This document shows positions 44,850 through 57,709 of a stretch of 64,000 nucleotides of DNA, piece after piece. The DNA comes from Quercus robur (Eukaryota > Streptophyta > Magnoliopsida > Fagales > Fagaceae). A program made the position numbers and the translations under genes. The first letter of the stretch is position 1, and each line of letters begins with the position of its first letter. The notes beneath the pieces are model-generated. The model saw nothing but the letters and a program-made list of their open reading frames with translations, did not search any database and was not told the origin of the DNA. Location of the stretch: the NCBI RefSeq assembly GCF_932294415.1, contig NC_065539.1:53773501-53837500 (forward strand). The letters run 5' to 3'.

Positions 44850-45736
44850 AATAATGTTAGCATCAATCACAAATTTATAGTACAACACCTTAATAACCAC
44901 CAAGTATTAGTCCTATACTTAAAGGGTTAGCTATAAATCCTCTTTAGATTAGTCAAAGTCGGCTACATGTATTTTTTTTCAACATTTTATTTTATTCAAG
45001 TCATATTTTATGTTACTTCCTTATTTTCATGTCATTTTTTTATACTTCTACTAATGTTACTTTTAATTCTTTCTTCTTCTTTTTTCTTCAATTCTAAGAT
45101 GTTCCTAGGATTATTGATCAATCAATTAGTATAATGTTTGAACATTGAAGCAATGAAGCAATGAATTTGACACATCTACGCCAAGCAACGCTTTATAAAT
45201 TCAATGCTAATCAACCTTAATAGGGCCTACTATATTTACCATTTTAGGACACCTTTTTTTTGTCTTTTCTTTTTTGATAATTCGATAGTTACAATAAAGA
45301 AAAGGATTTAAAGTTTAATTCTGATAATGGAAACATCATGAATTGACTACAATTTCCCTCATTCATTTTTTACATAGCATCAGATTTCAATGGTCTCAAT
45401 TGAGGCTCTCTAATTAGTTATTATGTTAAAAGTTGAGTGAGAGACATCCTTTTTTTTTTTTTTTTGGAGAAACAAACACACACACACATACAAGGGAGAG
45501 GGAAAGGGATTCTAACACAAAGGCGAGTGAGAGACATCTTCTTCATGAATTTGTTCACTAGAAGTGGGTCCAATAAAAATGGACCTCGATTCTATGACAT
45601 AATGGCACAATATTATAATACAAGTTGGTGTGATCTATTCCCCATAATATTATGCTGATAAGATATTTATGTGGACAACCTTCCTTCCTTACTTCATACC
45701 TTCCATCACACACCTAACAAATAAAGTCTTTTAAGC
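44850..45736. other. Intergenic
   Basis: AT-rich with a (CA)n stretch near 45475. The direct word GCGAGTGAGAGACATC recurs in part at 45435 and 45523. No gene seen. Confidence 0.55.
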
Positions 45737-46070
45737 GGCCAAAATGGGCATTTGCCTCTTTCGCTAAAACTTTCCAACAAAATGCCCCTGTTTTAAACTC
45801 GATTTTCCAAAATCGAGTTTCAATGAAAAATTCAATTTTTGGAAAATCGAGTTATGTGAAATCAAACTTTAATAAATAAAAAAAATACATGGAACTCGAG
45901 TTCCATGTAAAATTTCTCACATTACTCGATTTTCATCAAATCGAGTTTTTCATTGAAACTCGATTTTTAGAAAATCAAATTTCAAAACATGGGCATTTTG
46001 CTAGATAGTTTCAGAACAGGGGTATTATGCTACATCTTTTGGGCGAAAGGGGAAAATGTCCATTTTGGCC
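45737..46070. mobile_element. Palindromic MULE-type MITE, exact 9-bp target duplication
   Basis: Ends GGCCAAAATGGGCATTT and inverse. CTTTTAAGC is exact on both sides (45728-45736 and 46071-46079). The interior repeats AATCGAGTTT and AACTCGA in both orientations around GGAACTCGAGTTCC, so the whole 334 bp could fold into one hairpin. Confidence 0.93.
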
Positions 46071-48222
46071 CTTTTAAGCTGCAATTCTACAAAGCTCCAA
46101 TATTCTGTGATTGTGTTTTAACACATGGCAGTTTTTTGTTGTTCGAATCTGGTATATATGTAATAATTAGGAATATTGCAACATATAACTACCATTTTAT
46201 TTTGAGAGATTAAAATTAAACGTATCAATATATAAAAGTACAACGGAAAAAGTTTTGAAAGTTTAAAAATTTTGATCTTAAAGATTAAGATTAAAAATAA
46301 ACTTTTCAAGTTTCAATCTCAATCTCTAAAAGTGGTATTGTTTGGTATTGTTTGGTGCAATAGCTATTGTATTGGATCTCAATCCAATTTAGTAATTATT
46401 TAGGAATACAAAAATTTGTATTCTCTTTTTACATTATCATTAAGGTAGCAATTTATGAATAAAACAATATTATTATTATCCATCAACCCACTATTGATAT
46501 AAATTTTATATATACTAACACATGCACGTATATGTCACTTTTTTTTGGAGAAGGAATATATGTCACTTCAATGATGGTAAAATATAATTACAAAATTTTA
46601 TGTCCAAAAATTTAGTTGAAATAAAATCCCAAAAAATTATATTGTTTAGGATTGGCTAATAACAGCCATCATATATGCCCACTATTTTCATAAATTGTAT
46701 ATATTAATACATGCAACTCATCAACCCACCAATTTACACTTCTTAGTGTTTTTAATTCAAACATTTAGGATTTAAATCCCTCTTCCCTATTATAATTATC
46801 ATATTATTATTATATATATAAAAAAAAGGATTAGCTAATAGCTAGTTAGGCCCAGTTTGTAATAGTCTTATTTAGTTTATTTGATTTATATAAAAATATC
46901 ATATTTAAGTATAATTTATTTTTATCCACAATTGTTTTACACAAAGTAATCCAATAAAACTAACTCATCATCCAAATACACTCTAAGATCTTAAATATTA
47001 AAAATATTAGTAACCTTAAATAATCCAATGAGGCTGAGATCCTCTAAAGATTAGAGATTTCAATTAATGAGAGGGTGCTACGTCCACAACATTTTTACAA
47101 CATTTTCGCAACAAATCATAGGTGGTTAGTTGCTATCGTTTCAAATTTGAATCTAACACTAAGATTATTTTTTTGCCCCAACAATAACAACTAGTAACAA
47201 CTTGCCACTTAAAATTTGTTGTGAAAATATTGTGAACATATCATTTCTCTTCAAGTAATAGTTTCTACGGTAGTTGATGTTTTAATATTTTATTAATTCA
47301 ATACTTTCAATGGATTTATATATATTTTTTAATATTTTGAAAATTTTAATTTAATTTTTTTTCTTTTGCTATATATTTTCAAGTCAATATTCAATAAATA
47401 TTTATCAAAATTTGATTTTGATTGCACTTTAATTTTATGTCAAGTGCCATTCCAATTAGATTTTGCATGTGCTCTAACTTTTTTGCTATGTATTATGCTA
47501 ATCAAAACTTACTTTTAGCACATTCTATTTCAAAATTATTTAAGACTACTTCTAATCTATTTGAAACTAATCACAATTTTCTTATAAAAAATTCAAGTAT
47601 AAACTTAAACAATAAATTTTATACTCAATTTTAGCATGTTCTAAAAAATTAACTATTCCTTTTTTAACATATTGTCATAATAAGTCATCTTAATAATTAT
47701 TTTAAAAAATTAAATAATTTCATTGAAATAAAAACGAAGTGTGTGAGATAGTTTATGTGTGTATGTGTTACTTAATGTTTCTAATCCTCGGACTAAGATA
47801 TTTCTTGATTACTCAAGTGGAAGTCATGAGACTGACTTGTGAAACCACAACAAGCACTTCAATAAGAACCAAACAATGACAAATCCTTAAAATCTAAGAG
47901 ATACCTTATTGAGAAAAAGAAATCTCAATTCGGACTTAAGCAAACTAGATTGGCCAAGGAGGCTCTAATGGTTAAGTCAATAAACTAGTAGGAGAAGAAG
48001 AAATTAATGAAAATGGTAGTCTTAAAATGTGAGGTTGCATACCTTAGTTGGTGAGAAATATTTGGAGAAGGTATTTTTTGAGTATATATGGTGTGCCTTA
48101 TTTGGTGGGAAATTGCCTTAATTAAAATTGAATAGTAGAACTATTTTTTGAAATTCTTAATATTGGTTTGGATGAACTTATTTTCATCTCAAAATAGAAT
48201 GTACAATCTTGTGAAATATCAT
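46071..48222. other. AT-rich intergenic
   Basis: Very AT-rich with no coding exon, RNA gene or clear element ends. Short frames (for example 47422-47634) lack recognisable domains. Confidence 0.6.
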
Positions 48223-48895
48223 TGTGCGTACCCAAAATATATGGCTATTGGGTTTAACCTCTACTTGGGTTCACAATCTATTTGTTTTGTGGGCTTTTGG
48301 GTTTCCTACTATGGGTGGTCCTATGTTCAGCAGACCCAAATATACTTCTATTCCCTCGTGCCTTTTTCTCTTCCTAACAGAATCACTCACTTGCTCTCTC
48401 TAAGTGTTTACTCTATTTTCTTAGCACTCTTCCCATAATTACCAATCCCCTTTTCCTCACTCTCTCCTCCTATTAATAGGCTAGGATGAGTGGAGGAGTT
48501 ATGATTTCTTCTCCCTCTTAGTGTGAAGGGAGGTCCAATTCCATCATCTCAAAGTGGATGTTTCATCAGAATTGTGGGAGTGACATTGGAACTGATTCCC
48601 ACTTCCGATGTCTGCTCAGTAGTGACGTTGTTAAATGCACGACCGGGTAGCTGGGCATGGTACGCCTCCGGGCAAGGACTCTCCCATCCAGGTCAAAAAT
48701 GATCGGGGGGGTTTGCTTTAGGTGTTCACTGTGGTCTTGCTTCGAGTTCCTGGGCCCAAATTGTGCTTGGAGGAATCTGGGCCAAGGCTTAGGGTCCAAG
48801 TACGAGGATGGTTGTATGACGTGCTGTGGGGCTTGGGCTCGAGAAACACAGGTTCAAGGGCCCAAGCCCTATATCGGGGGCCCAATTCCCATACA
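48223..48895 (-). repeat. Solo LTR, same family as 44159-44849, inverted
   Basis: Read on the minus strand it starts TGTATGGGAATTGGGCCC and ends GGGTACGCACA. Flanks GTGAT and ATGAT agree at 4 of 5. Shared words with the other copy: CAGTT.CAATG.CACTC, TTGGACCTCC, ATCATAACTCC, ACAAATAGATTGTGA.CCCAA. Several overlapping frames on both strands here are shadows of the LTR. Confidence 0.82.
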
Positions 48896-49424
48896 ATCAC
48901 CTTTTAAAATGCAAAACATGCACTCACACAATAAACAAATACTATGTGATACTAGAGATACTATAACTTTTATTACATAAGCCTTACAAGCTAATGTGTC
49001 ACCAATTATTAAAAAAATCACACATAATCATTTATCAAGTCATTGAAGTAATACTAATCATATTTATTATTAGGTCTAACTATTTTGTTGGAAAATTTGT
49101 AATATTTTATAAAATTAAATAAATGGATGAAAATAAACTTTCTTCCAAATACACACTTATACGTGCAATCACACTCTACAACCTTTTTATCTTTGAGGCT
49201 GGACACTGGACTAAATAAATGTCAAGAGTGTCACTGCCCAAATAGCTTTGCCAAAGGAGAAAGAAACGAGGCATTGAGGAGGGAGGAAAATGTCTCATTG
49301 CCTATTTCGGTTTTCTTTGCACCATCACTTTCTCATCTAATCTTGTCGTGTCTGTCTAAAAAAAAGAAAGTCAAAAAAAAAAAAAAAAAAAAAAAAACAC
49401 CAAGATAAAAATATTACCAGCTAT
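48896..49424. other. Intergenic
   Basis: No gene seen. A poly(A) run at 49375-49397. Confidence 0.55.
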
Positions 49425-49748
49425 TGGCAAAAATAACCAAATAGCATATTTTTGCAAATAATGTTGCAATCTACTATTATTCTGAAAATATGTAGGGATC
49501 TGTCACTTTTTTTATACTTGAGTATGATGAAATCGAGTTTTATATGGTACTCGAGTTCGTGAAGCTCAAGTACCATGGAAAAATTTTGAAAATTTTTTAG
49601 AATATATTTTTTTCAAAAAACTCTAGTTTTTGGAACTCGAGTTTCACAAACTTAAGTTTCAAAAAATTAATAAATCTTTACATATTTTCAAAACAGTGGT
49701 AAATTATTAATTTGTTTTGCTAAACAGTGGTAGTAGCCATTTTTGCCA
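49425..49748. mobile_element. Palindromic MITE (TGGCAAAAAT ends)
   Basis: Ends TGGCAAAAAT and inverse, with interior CTCGAG-centred words like the element at 45737. Flanks CCAGCTAT and CCAACTAT agree at 7 of 8. Confidence 0.7.
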
Positions 49749-50056
49749 CCAACTATTTATAAATTCAAGACGTCATATTTACGTTTACTTCCTTATTTCT
49801 AAGTGATTTCTAATTCCTCTCCCCATTCTTGGCCTCCATAAGCTCTCTCTTACCTTTCTTCTTTCCAGGCTTTGATCTACAAGGTCAGTTCATATTTATT
49901 GCTTCTCCTTCTATGTTGATATATATAGTACAATATCTTCTGATTCCTCCTTATATATAAATCCAATCTTTCTTTTTCTACTTATATTATAGCTGTTACT
50001 ATTATTCTCAACCTTCATTCCAAGAACCCCATTTGGAAGAAACACAATTTTATGAT

Positions 50057-50066
50057 CTATAAATAT
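50057..50066 (+). promoter_or_regulatory. TATA box of the heat-stress factor gene
   Basis: TCTATAAATATCC lies about 130 bp before the ATG. I did not find a clean three-block heat-shock element (nGAAnnTTCn) close upstream. Confidence 0.6.
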
Positions 50067-50189
50067 CCTACCTTGAGAAGTTGAGGTTCAACTGCATTGT
50101 TCCTGTTCCACCTGCATATATAGTGATTAGGCACCAAAAACCAAATCAAACCCAGATCACAGTTTATCCTCTTTGTGGGTATTTAAATC

Positions 50190-51718
50190 ATGAATCCTCA
50201 AGGCCGAGTGAAGGAAAAGTTTAGAGAAGCAAGTTCATCTTTTTTAGGCACCCGGACCTCATCTATGGTTCAGCCTCCTCAACCAATGGAGGGAATTCAT
50301 GAAACGGGGCCTCCTCCTTTTCTTACCAAAACCTATGACATCGTTGAGGACTCGACCACAAATCATGTTGTTTCGTGGAGTAGAGGGAACAACAGCTTTG
50401 TTGTGTGGGATCCTCAGGCATTTGCCATGACTCTTCTTCCCAGATACTTTAAGCACAACAATTTCTCTAGCTTTGTCAGGCAGCTCAACACTTATGTAAG
50501 ATTTTTATTTATTTTTTTTTTTTTAAAAAAAAAAAAACCTAGAATGAATGATAAAGTTATCTTTTTTGAGAAGTGTTACAATAATTTTACATGTTCATTT
50601 ATGTTCACAAACAACTAGAATGAATCTGCTATTTTTGTTAACTTTCTTTCTTTGTTATATGTTGATAGATTTGAATCATTTGATTGGTCTCTCCTTTTTC
50701 TCTTTGTTTAATGGGTTACTTAATTTGGACATTTTGGTTGTTTAATGACTTCAAAAGCAAAGTATTATTAAGCTGATTTAGCATATGGTCATTGCTGCCT
50801 CGTAAAAATTGCTAAAAACTTAGATGTTTCAGTGTTATTATGTGTAGCTATTGAAGGCTCTTAGATTTAGTACAACTCTCCATTGAATGTTACAATGAAC
50901 TTCTTTATAAATGTGACCATGAAGAAGGACTTTGATTTATGTAGGGCTTTAGGAAGGTTGATCCAGATAGATGGGAGTTTGCTAATGAAGGGTTTCTAAG
51001 AGGACAAAAGCATCTTTTAAAGAATATTAGGAGAAGGAGGACAATTCAACTTCAGGGTTCACAGCAGGCTCTGGATGCTTGTGTTGAAGTTGGAAGTTTT
51101 GGATTAGATGGAGAAATCGATCGGCTGAAGCGTGACAAGCAGGTTCTAATGGTGGAATTGGTGAAGCTTAGACAACAACAACAAAATACTAGAAATTACA
51201 TCCAATCAATGGAGGATAGACTTAGAAAGACAGAAGGGAAACAGCAACAGATGATGAATTTCTTGGCAAGAGCAATGCAGAATCCCAACTTTTTACAACA
51301 ATTAGATCAGCAGAAGGAAAGAAGAAAGGAACTCCAAGATACAATAACGAAAAAGAGAAGGCAACCTATTGATCAAGGGCCTAGTGACCTTGAAATTGGC
51401 GTTTTAGGCCGAGGTGGAGAAGGAAACTTTGTTAAGGTTGAGCCTCATGATTTTGGTGATATGTCTGAGTTTGAAGTTTCAGAGCTGGATAGACTTGCTA
51501 TGGACATGCATGGACTAAGTGGATGCCAAAATAACCCAGAGGAAGAACATATAGAGAGAGGAGGGGAACATGAAAGTAGGGATAGGATTAAGGACTTTGA
51601 TGAGGGGCTTTGGGAAAATTTGCTAAACGAGGGTATTGAAGAAGAAATTAGTGTAATGAGTGTTGATCAAGAAAATGATGAAGATTTAGATGTGTTGGCT
51701 GAGCATATGGGCTACTAG
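50190..51718 (+). CDS. Class A heat-stress transcription factor (HsfA2/A6/A7 group)
   Basis: Two exons, 50190-50495 and 50945-51718, joined in phase 0 at the conserved intron inside the DNA-binding domain (RQLNTY then [10 protein letters not shown]); 359 aa. In order: winged-helix DNA-binding domain at about 46-138 ([34 protein letters not shown]), heptad-repeat HR-A/B trimerisation region at about 155-235 with the long class A insert ([20 protein letters not shown]), basic nuclear signal KKRRQPID, an AHA-type activation motif GLWENLLNE, and a C-terminal export signal [10 protein letters not shown]. It should bind heat-shock elements and activate chaperone genes. The HsfA2, A6 and A7 subgroups share these parts, so the exact member is not called. 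The gene looks intact and is the source-type of the broken copy at 5540. Confidence 0.95.
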
Positions 51719-52006
51719 GCATCTAGTTCTAAATAAGAAAAGGTATTTCATGAATTAAATATATATATATATATATATATATTCTTTCTCTTAAAGTATG
51801 TGACTTTACAATATGTGGGTATCTCATGTATTGAATATATGCATTATTATTTTTACAATGTGTGGGTCTCATACAACATACCGTAGAGTCATACACTTTG
51901 AGAAGTAAAGTGCATATATCTTATGTTTGAGATAATTATTGCCTAATTAGAAAATCAATAATTGGGTTGTTTTTATTTGTTTCTCCAATGAGCTAGTTGT
52001 GGTAGG

Positions 52007-52829
52007 CAGGGGCGGAGGTATGTGTAAGGGTGGGGGCATGGCCCCCCAAAATTTTGAAAATTTTAAAAATATATATACAATTATTTTAATGTTTTCAAAA
52101 TTTAGTCTACAAAAATAAGAGTTGGCTTCCTCAAATATTTGAATTAGTCCAATAATACTCTTAAAAAAAATAATTGGTCTAATAGTTATAGAGATATAAC
52201 TTTATTTTTCACAATTCTATTTTTTATTGTAAAATATGCTCTTATATCTATTAAATATTTGATAAAGTTTGGTATCAAACATGTTTGAATCTATTTTTTT
52301 AACCCTTTATGTGGCGATTAACAAGTTATTGACTCATTAAAAAAAATTTGTCACTAAAACTACATATGAAATGTGTCTTTAGTTACCATATAATGGGTTA
52401 AAGTAAGGTAGCTTTAAATATGTTTGGAGACTAACTTATTCCTCCAAGTTTTGGATCATTCATGTTTTTGAAAATTTCATTAGTTCAATTGAAAGATTTT
52501 TTATTTACTTTAGCATAAAATTTGATAATTTGTATTTAAAATAAAACTTTTTAAGAATTTGACTATGAAAATGGAAAAAAATGAATTTTATTTTATGAAA
52601 GATTGCTGTCAAAAATAATTTTGATTGAAAATACTAAATTTTTTTTTTGTTTGTTAGGTGTGTGTATATATATAACTTATCAAATAAAAAAGTGTGTGTA
52701 TATATATATGTATGTAAATATAATAAAAAAGTGCGCGTGTGTGTATATATATGTGTGGAAGTTGTCTTGATAAATATATTAACATTGCAACTTAGCCTCT
52801 CCAAACAAAAATTCCTGGCTCCGCCTCTG
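52007..52829. mobile_element. hAT element, non-autonomous
   Basis: Ends CAGGGGCGGAGG and (reversed) CAGAGGCGGAGCCAGG. Flanks GTGGTAGG (51999-52006) and GTGGCAGG (52830-52837) agree at 7 of 8, the hAT target length. The interior is AT-rich with (TA)n and no transposase domain. It lies 290 bp after the heat-stress factor stop. Confidence 0.88.
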
Positions 52830-52837
52830 GTGGCAGG

Positions 52838-53604
52838 AGTCCTCCCTAGCTATCTAATCTGACTATCCATTTTCTTGTCTGTTGTTTATTTAGGTCTTGG
52901 TTGCAAAATCCGTGAAATATTCTATATGGGTTTCTTGTTATTGACCAGGAACGCCAATTCATTTACAGTTTATAGTATGTTCTCCAAGGGAGTAAGCAGA
53001 AACAATGTCATTCAGCCATTGCTTATTTTATGGAATTATCCAGAATTTTATATTATATAGGTTCCTTTCAATATCATGTCTCTTAGGTCTCCTTCTCAAA
53101 AAAAAAAAAAAAAAAAGTCTCTTTGGTCTCCATCTCCTCTCTCTCTCTCTCTCTCTCTTTTCCCCTAAAATTAATAATCATATTATTTGCTGGCGGTGAT
53201 TAGTATGTTCGAATTTCTTGCTGTCTTGATTTGTCATTCTTGTTAAGAGTATTACCCGTACTAAATTGTATTGGTATTACCTGTATTACACTTGTACTGT
53301 ACTTATTACCATTACTGGTATTATTCGTGCTTTGTATTTATATATTATCTATATAAATGGGACAAAATATTTCTATTTATATTAATATTACACTTGTAAT
53401 TTCCTAAAACTTCACTATGTTTGCTTCGTCTTATTTCCTATATGTAAGCCTTTAATTAGTAAGTATGTTGCAAAAATATACGTAAATGTTAAAGACGTAG
53501 TCATTTATGCTAGCTTTATACATCACATGGATTTAAGCCACCATAATCAAACCATATTAATCATTAATGTGTTTCCTTTTCACTCCTTTCCTCCTCTTTC
53601 TTCT

Positions 53605-53637
<33 letters not shown>

Positions 53638-53781
53638 TGTAGATTTGTTTTGGTTAATTTGTTTTGGAGCAATCATATGCTCTGATATCATGATAAACTA
53701 TTAATTAATAATTACTATTCCAAAAAGTTTATACTTTTAGAAATTTTAATTTAATAATTATTCTAACATTATCTCTTTATT

Positions 53782-53813
<32 letters not shown>

Positions 53814-56800
53814 AAACTCTTCAATGAGCATACCGTAAACTTATAGAAATGAGTATTTAAATATGTAGTCATTTGAGATATAGTTTAAACTTATGACGTC
53901 CGTTTCTGATAATTATGTTCTTCATCATTAGACCAAGACACCAATTGGTTTTTAGTGTAAACGGAGATTGAAGCTCGGATCTCTTATTCAACCATCAAAG
54001 ATTTTAAGGTATATTGTCGCTAATATTTTACAGTTTCTTTTTTGCACTTTACGCTTTTCTAATAATCTTTTCTTTTTTTTGCCAATCACTTTTTCTAATA
54101 ATCAGTTTCCTGAAGGTTGTGGATTATGGTGGGTCTCGATCAGCAAAATGATTAAAAGTTAATTAGCTTTGAAATTTTAATTAGTTGCATTTCAAAACAC
54201 GTTGAAGAAGCTGGTAGAAGTGTTTGGACTTTAATTAGGGGCGTGTTTTTTATGTAATTTATTATAAATATAAAACCATTATTCTCGTGAGCTGTACGTG
54301 TGTAGGATTATTAATAATTTTTGTTTACAAAATATTTGTTCCTTTACAATCTAGGACATTCTATTTCTGGGGGTCACAATAGTGAATATATAGACTCAAA
54401 AAGTGTTGACAGCGTCAATGTCTCTATTTTGAAAAGACCAGTGACAGATCATTGTACAGTCCCCAGTGTTAGGGTTACACCGAGAGAGAGAGAGATCATT
54501 CGTCCAGCACTCTTATTAATTATCATTTTTTTGCGGTTGGGATGTCCAACCACACAGCAGAACACAAGTGGAGCATTTTTATTTTTATTTTTTAATAAGC
54601 AAGTGGAGCATATTGTTGTGCTTGTGCAGCTCTTAAAGAAAGGTTTGGTAATCCTTTTCATCCTTTTATGGGCAAAAGAGAAAGCTGGAACAATAGCTTA
54701 CTTTTTAAGTCACCTAGATTTTCATGGTGCTACTGCCACAGCCACCCTGCCTGAAGTTGAGTTAGATGGCATAGAATGCTGCACTGTCTGCTGATCAGCT
54801 AAAGAGATAAGGTTGCACATGCTGTGCATGAGCATTGTGTAAAGAGCTGCCAGAGTTTTTTCTTTCCATTTTGTAAAACAAAATTGATCAAGAGCCAGTA
54901 ACTTAAAAATTTTATTAAGTTATTCTTACAAAACAAAATATTTTGCTGGGTAGTTCAAAAAAGAAGTTAGGCTTACAAACTAATATGAGAGAGAGAGAGA
55001 CCTTTTAATTCACTTAAACTCTTCTATTTGTATAATAAAATAAAGAATGCTATAGTTATTATCAATTTACCCATAAAAAACTTTCGAAACATATATAATA
55101 ATGTATGTGGTAATTAGTGCAACATACAACAATAATAGTCTTATTTCAAAATTTTGGGGTTGACTATGGATTCTTGACAAATTAGATTAGCGTCAACATA
55201 ATAAATCATTTTTTTTCAAATACTTATGGCATGTTGTGCTTAAAAGTAGACACTTTATAAGACTAATGTAATAAAATTTATAATTTTCTAACATTACTAA
55301 CAAAAATTAATTAAAAAAATAATTATTTAATTTATTTTCAATATAAAATAAATCACATATATTATAATGTCAGCTTGCAAACTTTTTACATTAAAATTTG
55401 ATAATATAACTTAAGCATTATCTTATATAACTAGTTGTAATGTAAATTTAATAGTCAACTAAGGCATATAGGGTTTGCCAATGACCTTTTAGGCATATGA
55501 CACTTTTAAATATTTTCAACGGAGATGTCCAAATTTTAAATTCCCCACTTCCATTTAAAATTTATGTGTATGCAATATATATAACCAAAGTTTAAAATAA
55601 GAAAAGAAATTGAAAAACAAACACACACAAAAGGAAGCGGGAAAAAAAAGTTAGACAAATGATATATTATAGCTTCAAAAAAAGAAAAGATGATATACTA
55701 TAGTTGATGAAGTATAAAATAGAACATTAAGAATAAGACATAATATTTGTAGGACCTTGATTGTCTCACACTCTCTTTATACACTATATATATATATATA
55801 TATCATGTGTGGAGTGAGAACATTATTAAAAATTGTATAGGTCTTATATAAAAGTATGTGCATTATATTGTGTATGGAAGGTATATAAAAAAGTGTTAAA
55901 CAATAATTTTCCATATTTGTATTCATAAATGTTGTGGGTTCTAGTTAGCTTAACTAGTAAGGTTTCTGATGATTAAATAAAATATCTATATATGCCTACA
56001 CCAAAGAACCGATTAATGTGTTGATCTAATAATAAAGAGAATAATCATCATAAGCAAGCGTCATAAGTTGAAACTTTATAAAATAAATAAATAAATAAAT
56101 GGAGGTGTTCTATTTCTGGTGTGGAATCATTTATACCTCCCAACAAAGTAGGCAAATGATTTAAATGTAACGAATGGGCTACTTGCATTATCATATGAGC
56201 CTTTTGAAGCGCAGAAGGACTAGGAAGACAAATTAGGATGAGCCCAAATGAATCCTATGAACCCAAGTTTAGGTGTAAGACTGCCCCACCCATTTAATCA
56301 GCTGCAATTTGGAGTTTTGGCAAATCCAAGCTCAACAAAGTGAGTTGTAAACGTAATGGATATCAATAAGTTTAATCAGAGTATCAAATTTCACAATTTG
56401 TAGAAGTGATGACTGCAAATGATGGATTCGTGTAAAAATGATTGTAAATCACTTCAACGAGTTTTGAAATTGAATATTAAATAAGGTGTGTTACTAGATT
56501 TATTGAATTGACATAGGCTATTATAGTTACAAATTTAGAAAATCAACAACATGATTTATTTGTCAGTTTGAAATGTAGGTCAAATTACTTTCATAGTGTA
56601 AACAACACTAAAGTAGGACTCATCTGTTCCAGTCATTTCTTCTTTCATATGCTTCTGCACTATTCATTTATAAGCTTGTTAAATTTTCTTTCTGGCAACA
56701 AGGACTTAATTGTATGATTATATTTAGTTATTGGAGCGGTATTTATTTTCGGTTTATTTATCTTGAAGATCAGGGCAACAATTCAAGATCATTGATTGAT

Positions 56801-57197
56801 GAGTAACCAGATGAAAATAGACAATGTTTTCTTAAGAATATTAAATTCTTGCAAGGTTTTCTTGAGAATATTAAATTCTTGCAATGTTTTCTTGAGAATA
56901 TTGCTCTGTCCTATTAATTTTGTTTATTTCATAATTCAAATTTTATTTTTTTGGATTTAATAGCATATAGAATGCGACATTGTTTGAAATTTTAAATAAA
57001 GTAACAATTTGTAGGATTTTAAATTTATAAAATATGATTTGTTGTAAAAAAAAGAATGAAATGTACAAGATTTGACATGGTGAGGAGACATCTATAGAAA
57101 TCAAGGGGAAATTGTGTATAATTAAGGACGGATCATCATACTCATATCGTGCCTGACACAAAAATTGCTCTAAACACAAAGAGAAAACAAAAGAGTA
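52838..57197. other. 4.4-kb intergenic stretch, no gene recognised
   Basis: Contains poly(T) at 53608-53636, (CT)n near 53140, (TTA)n at about 53790-53812, and near 56850 three short direct repeats TTTTCTTGAGAATATT. An open plus frame at 54321-54794 has hydrophobic stretches but no family resemblance and low-complexity parts; not called as a gene. Confidence 0.55.
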
Positions 57198-57371
57198 AAG
57201 CTAGAAATATCGAATTTGGCATAATTTTATGTTACAACTCGCCACAAGGTGAGTTATGATTAGTAAAAATATGTTCCTACATAATCCAATAACACACTTT
57301 TAACATCCACAACTAATCATGCAACAAGTTGTGACACAAAATTATTCTAAATTCGGTGTTCCTAACATTAC
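57198..57371. mobile_element. Palindromic MITE, relative of 25797-25973
   Basis: Inverted arms CGAATTTGGCATAATTTTAT and ATTATTCTAAATTCG around ACTCGCCACAAGG. Like its relative, it ends about 340 bp before a start codon. Confidence 0.72.
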
Positions 57372-57431
57372 TTAGGAACAAAAAGTCCTCCATTCCTCCT
57401 CTTCCTCCCACACAGTGTGATTCTAAAGTCT

Positions 57432-57441
57432 CCTTTATAAA
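57432..57441 (+). promoter_or_regulatory. TATA box of the 57710 gene
   Basis: CCTTTATAAACATTC, followed by a pyrimidine-rich leader with (CT)n at about 57558-57582, typical of plant core promoters. Confidence 0.6.
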
Positions 57442-57709
57442 CATTCATTCCCAAGCTCTCTCCATCTCTTAAAAAAAAAAAAAAAACTGTGTCTTACACA
57501 CAGAATTTCATTTTCAGTCTCTGTCAAAGCCAACCGATCCAAACTCTCTGAACCTCTTATCTCTCTCTCTCTCTCTCTCTCTGTAAATAATGCCATAAAC
57601 GCCGTTCAATTTAGAGTCGGAGATCAGAGACTGGAACTGAGTGCACACAGAGAGCGAGCGGAGTAGAAAATTCAAAGGAATTGATTTTGGTTATAGTGAC
57701 TGTGTTTGA

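Noticed and set aside
48566..48980. Overlapping frames on both strands
   Set aside because: All lie inside the solo LTR and its edge; no domain.
54321..54794. 157-codon plus frame
   Set aside because: No recognisable family, includes (GA)n and T-rich low-complexity parts, and no promoter or splice support.
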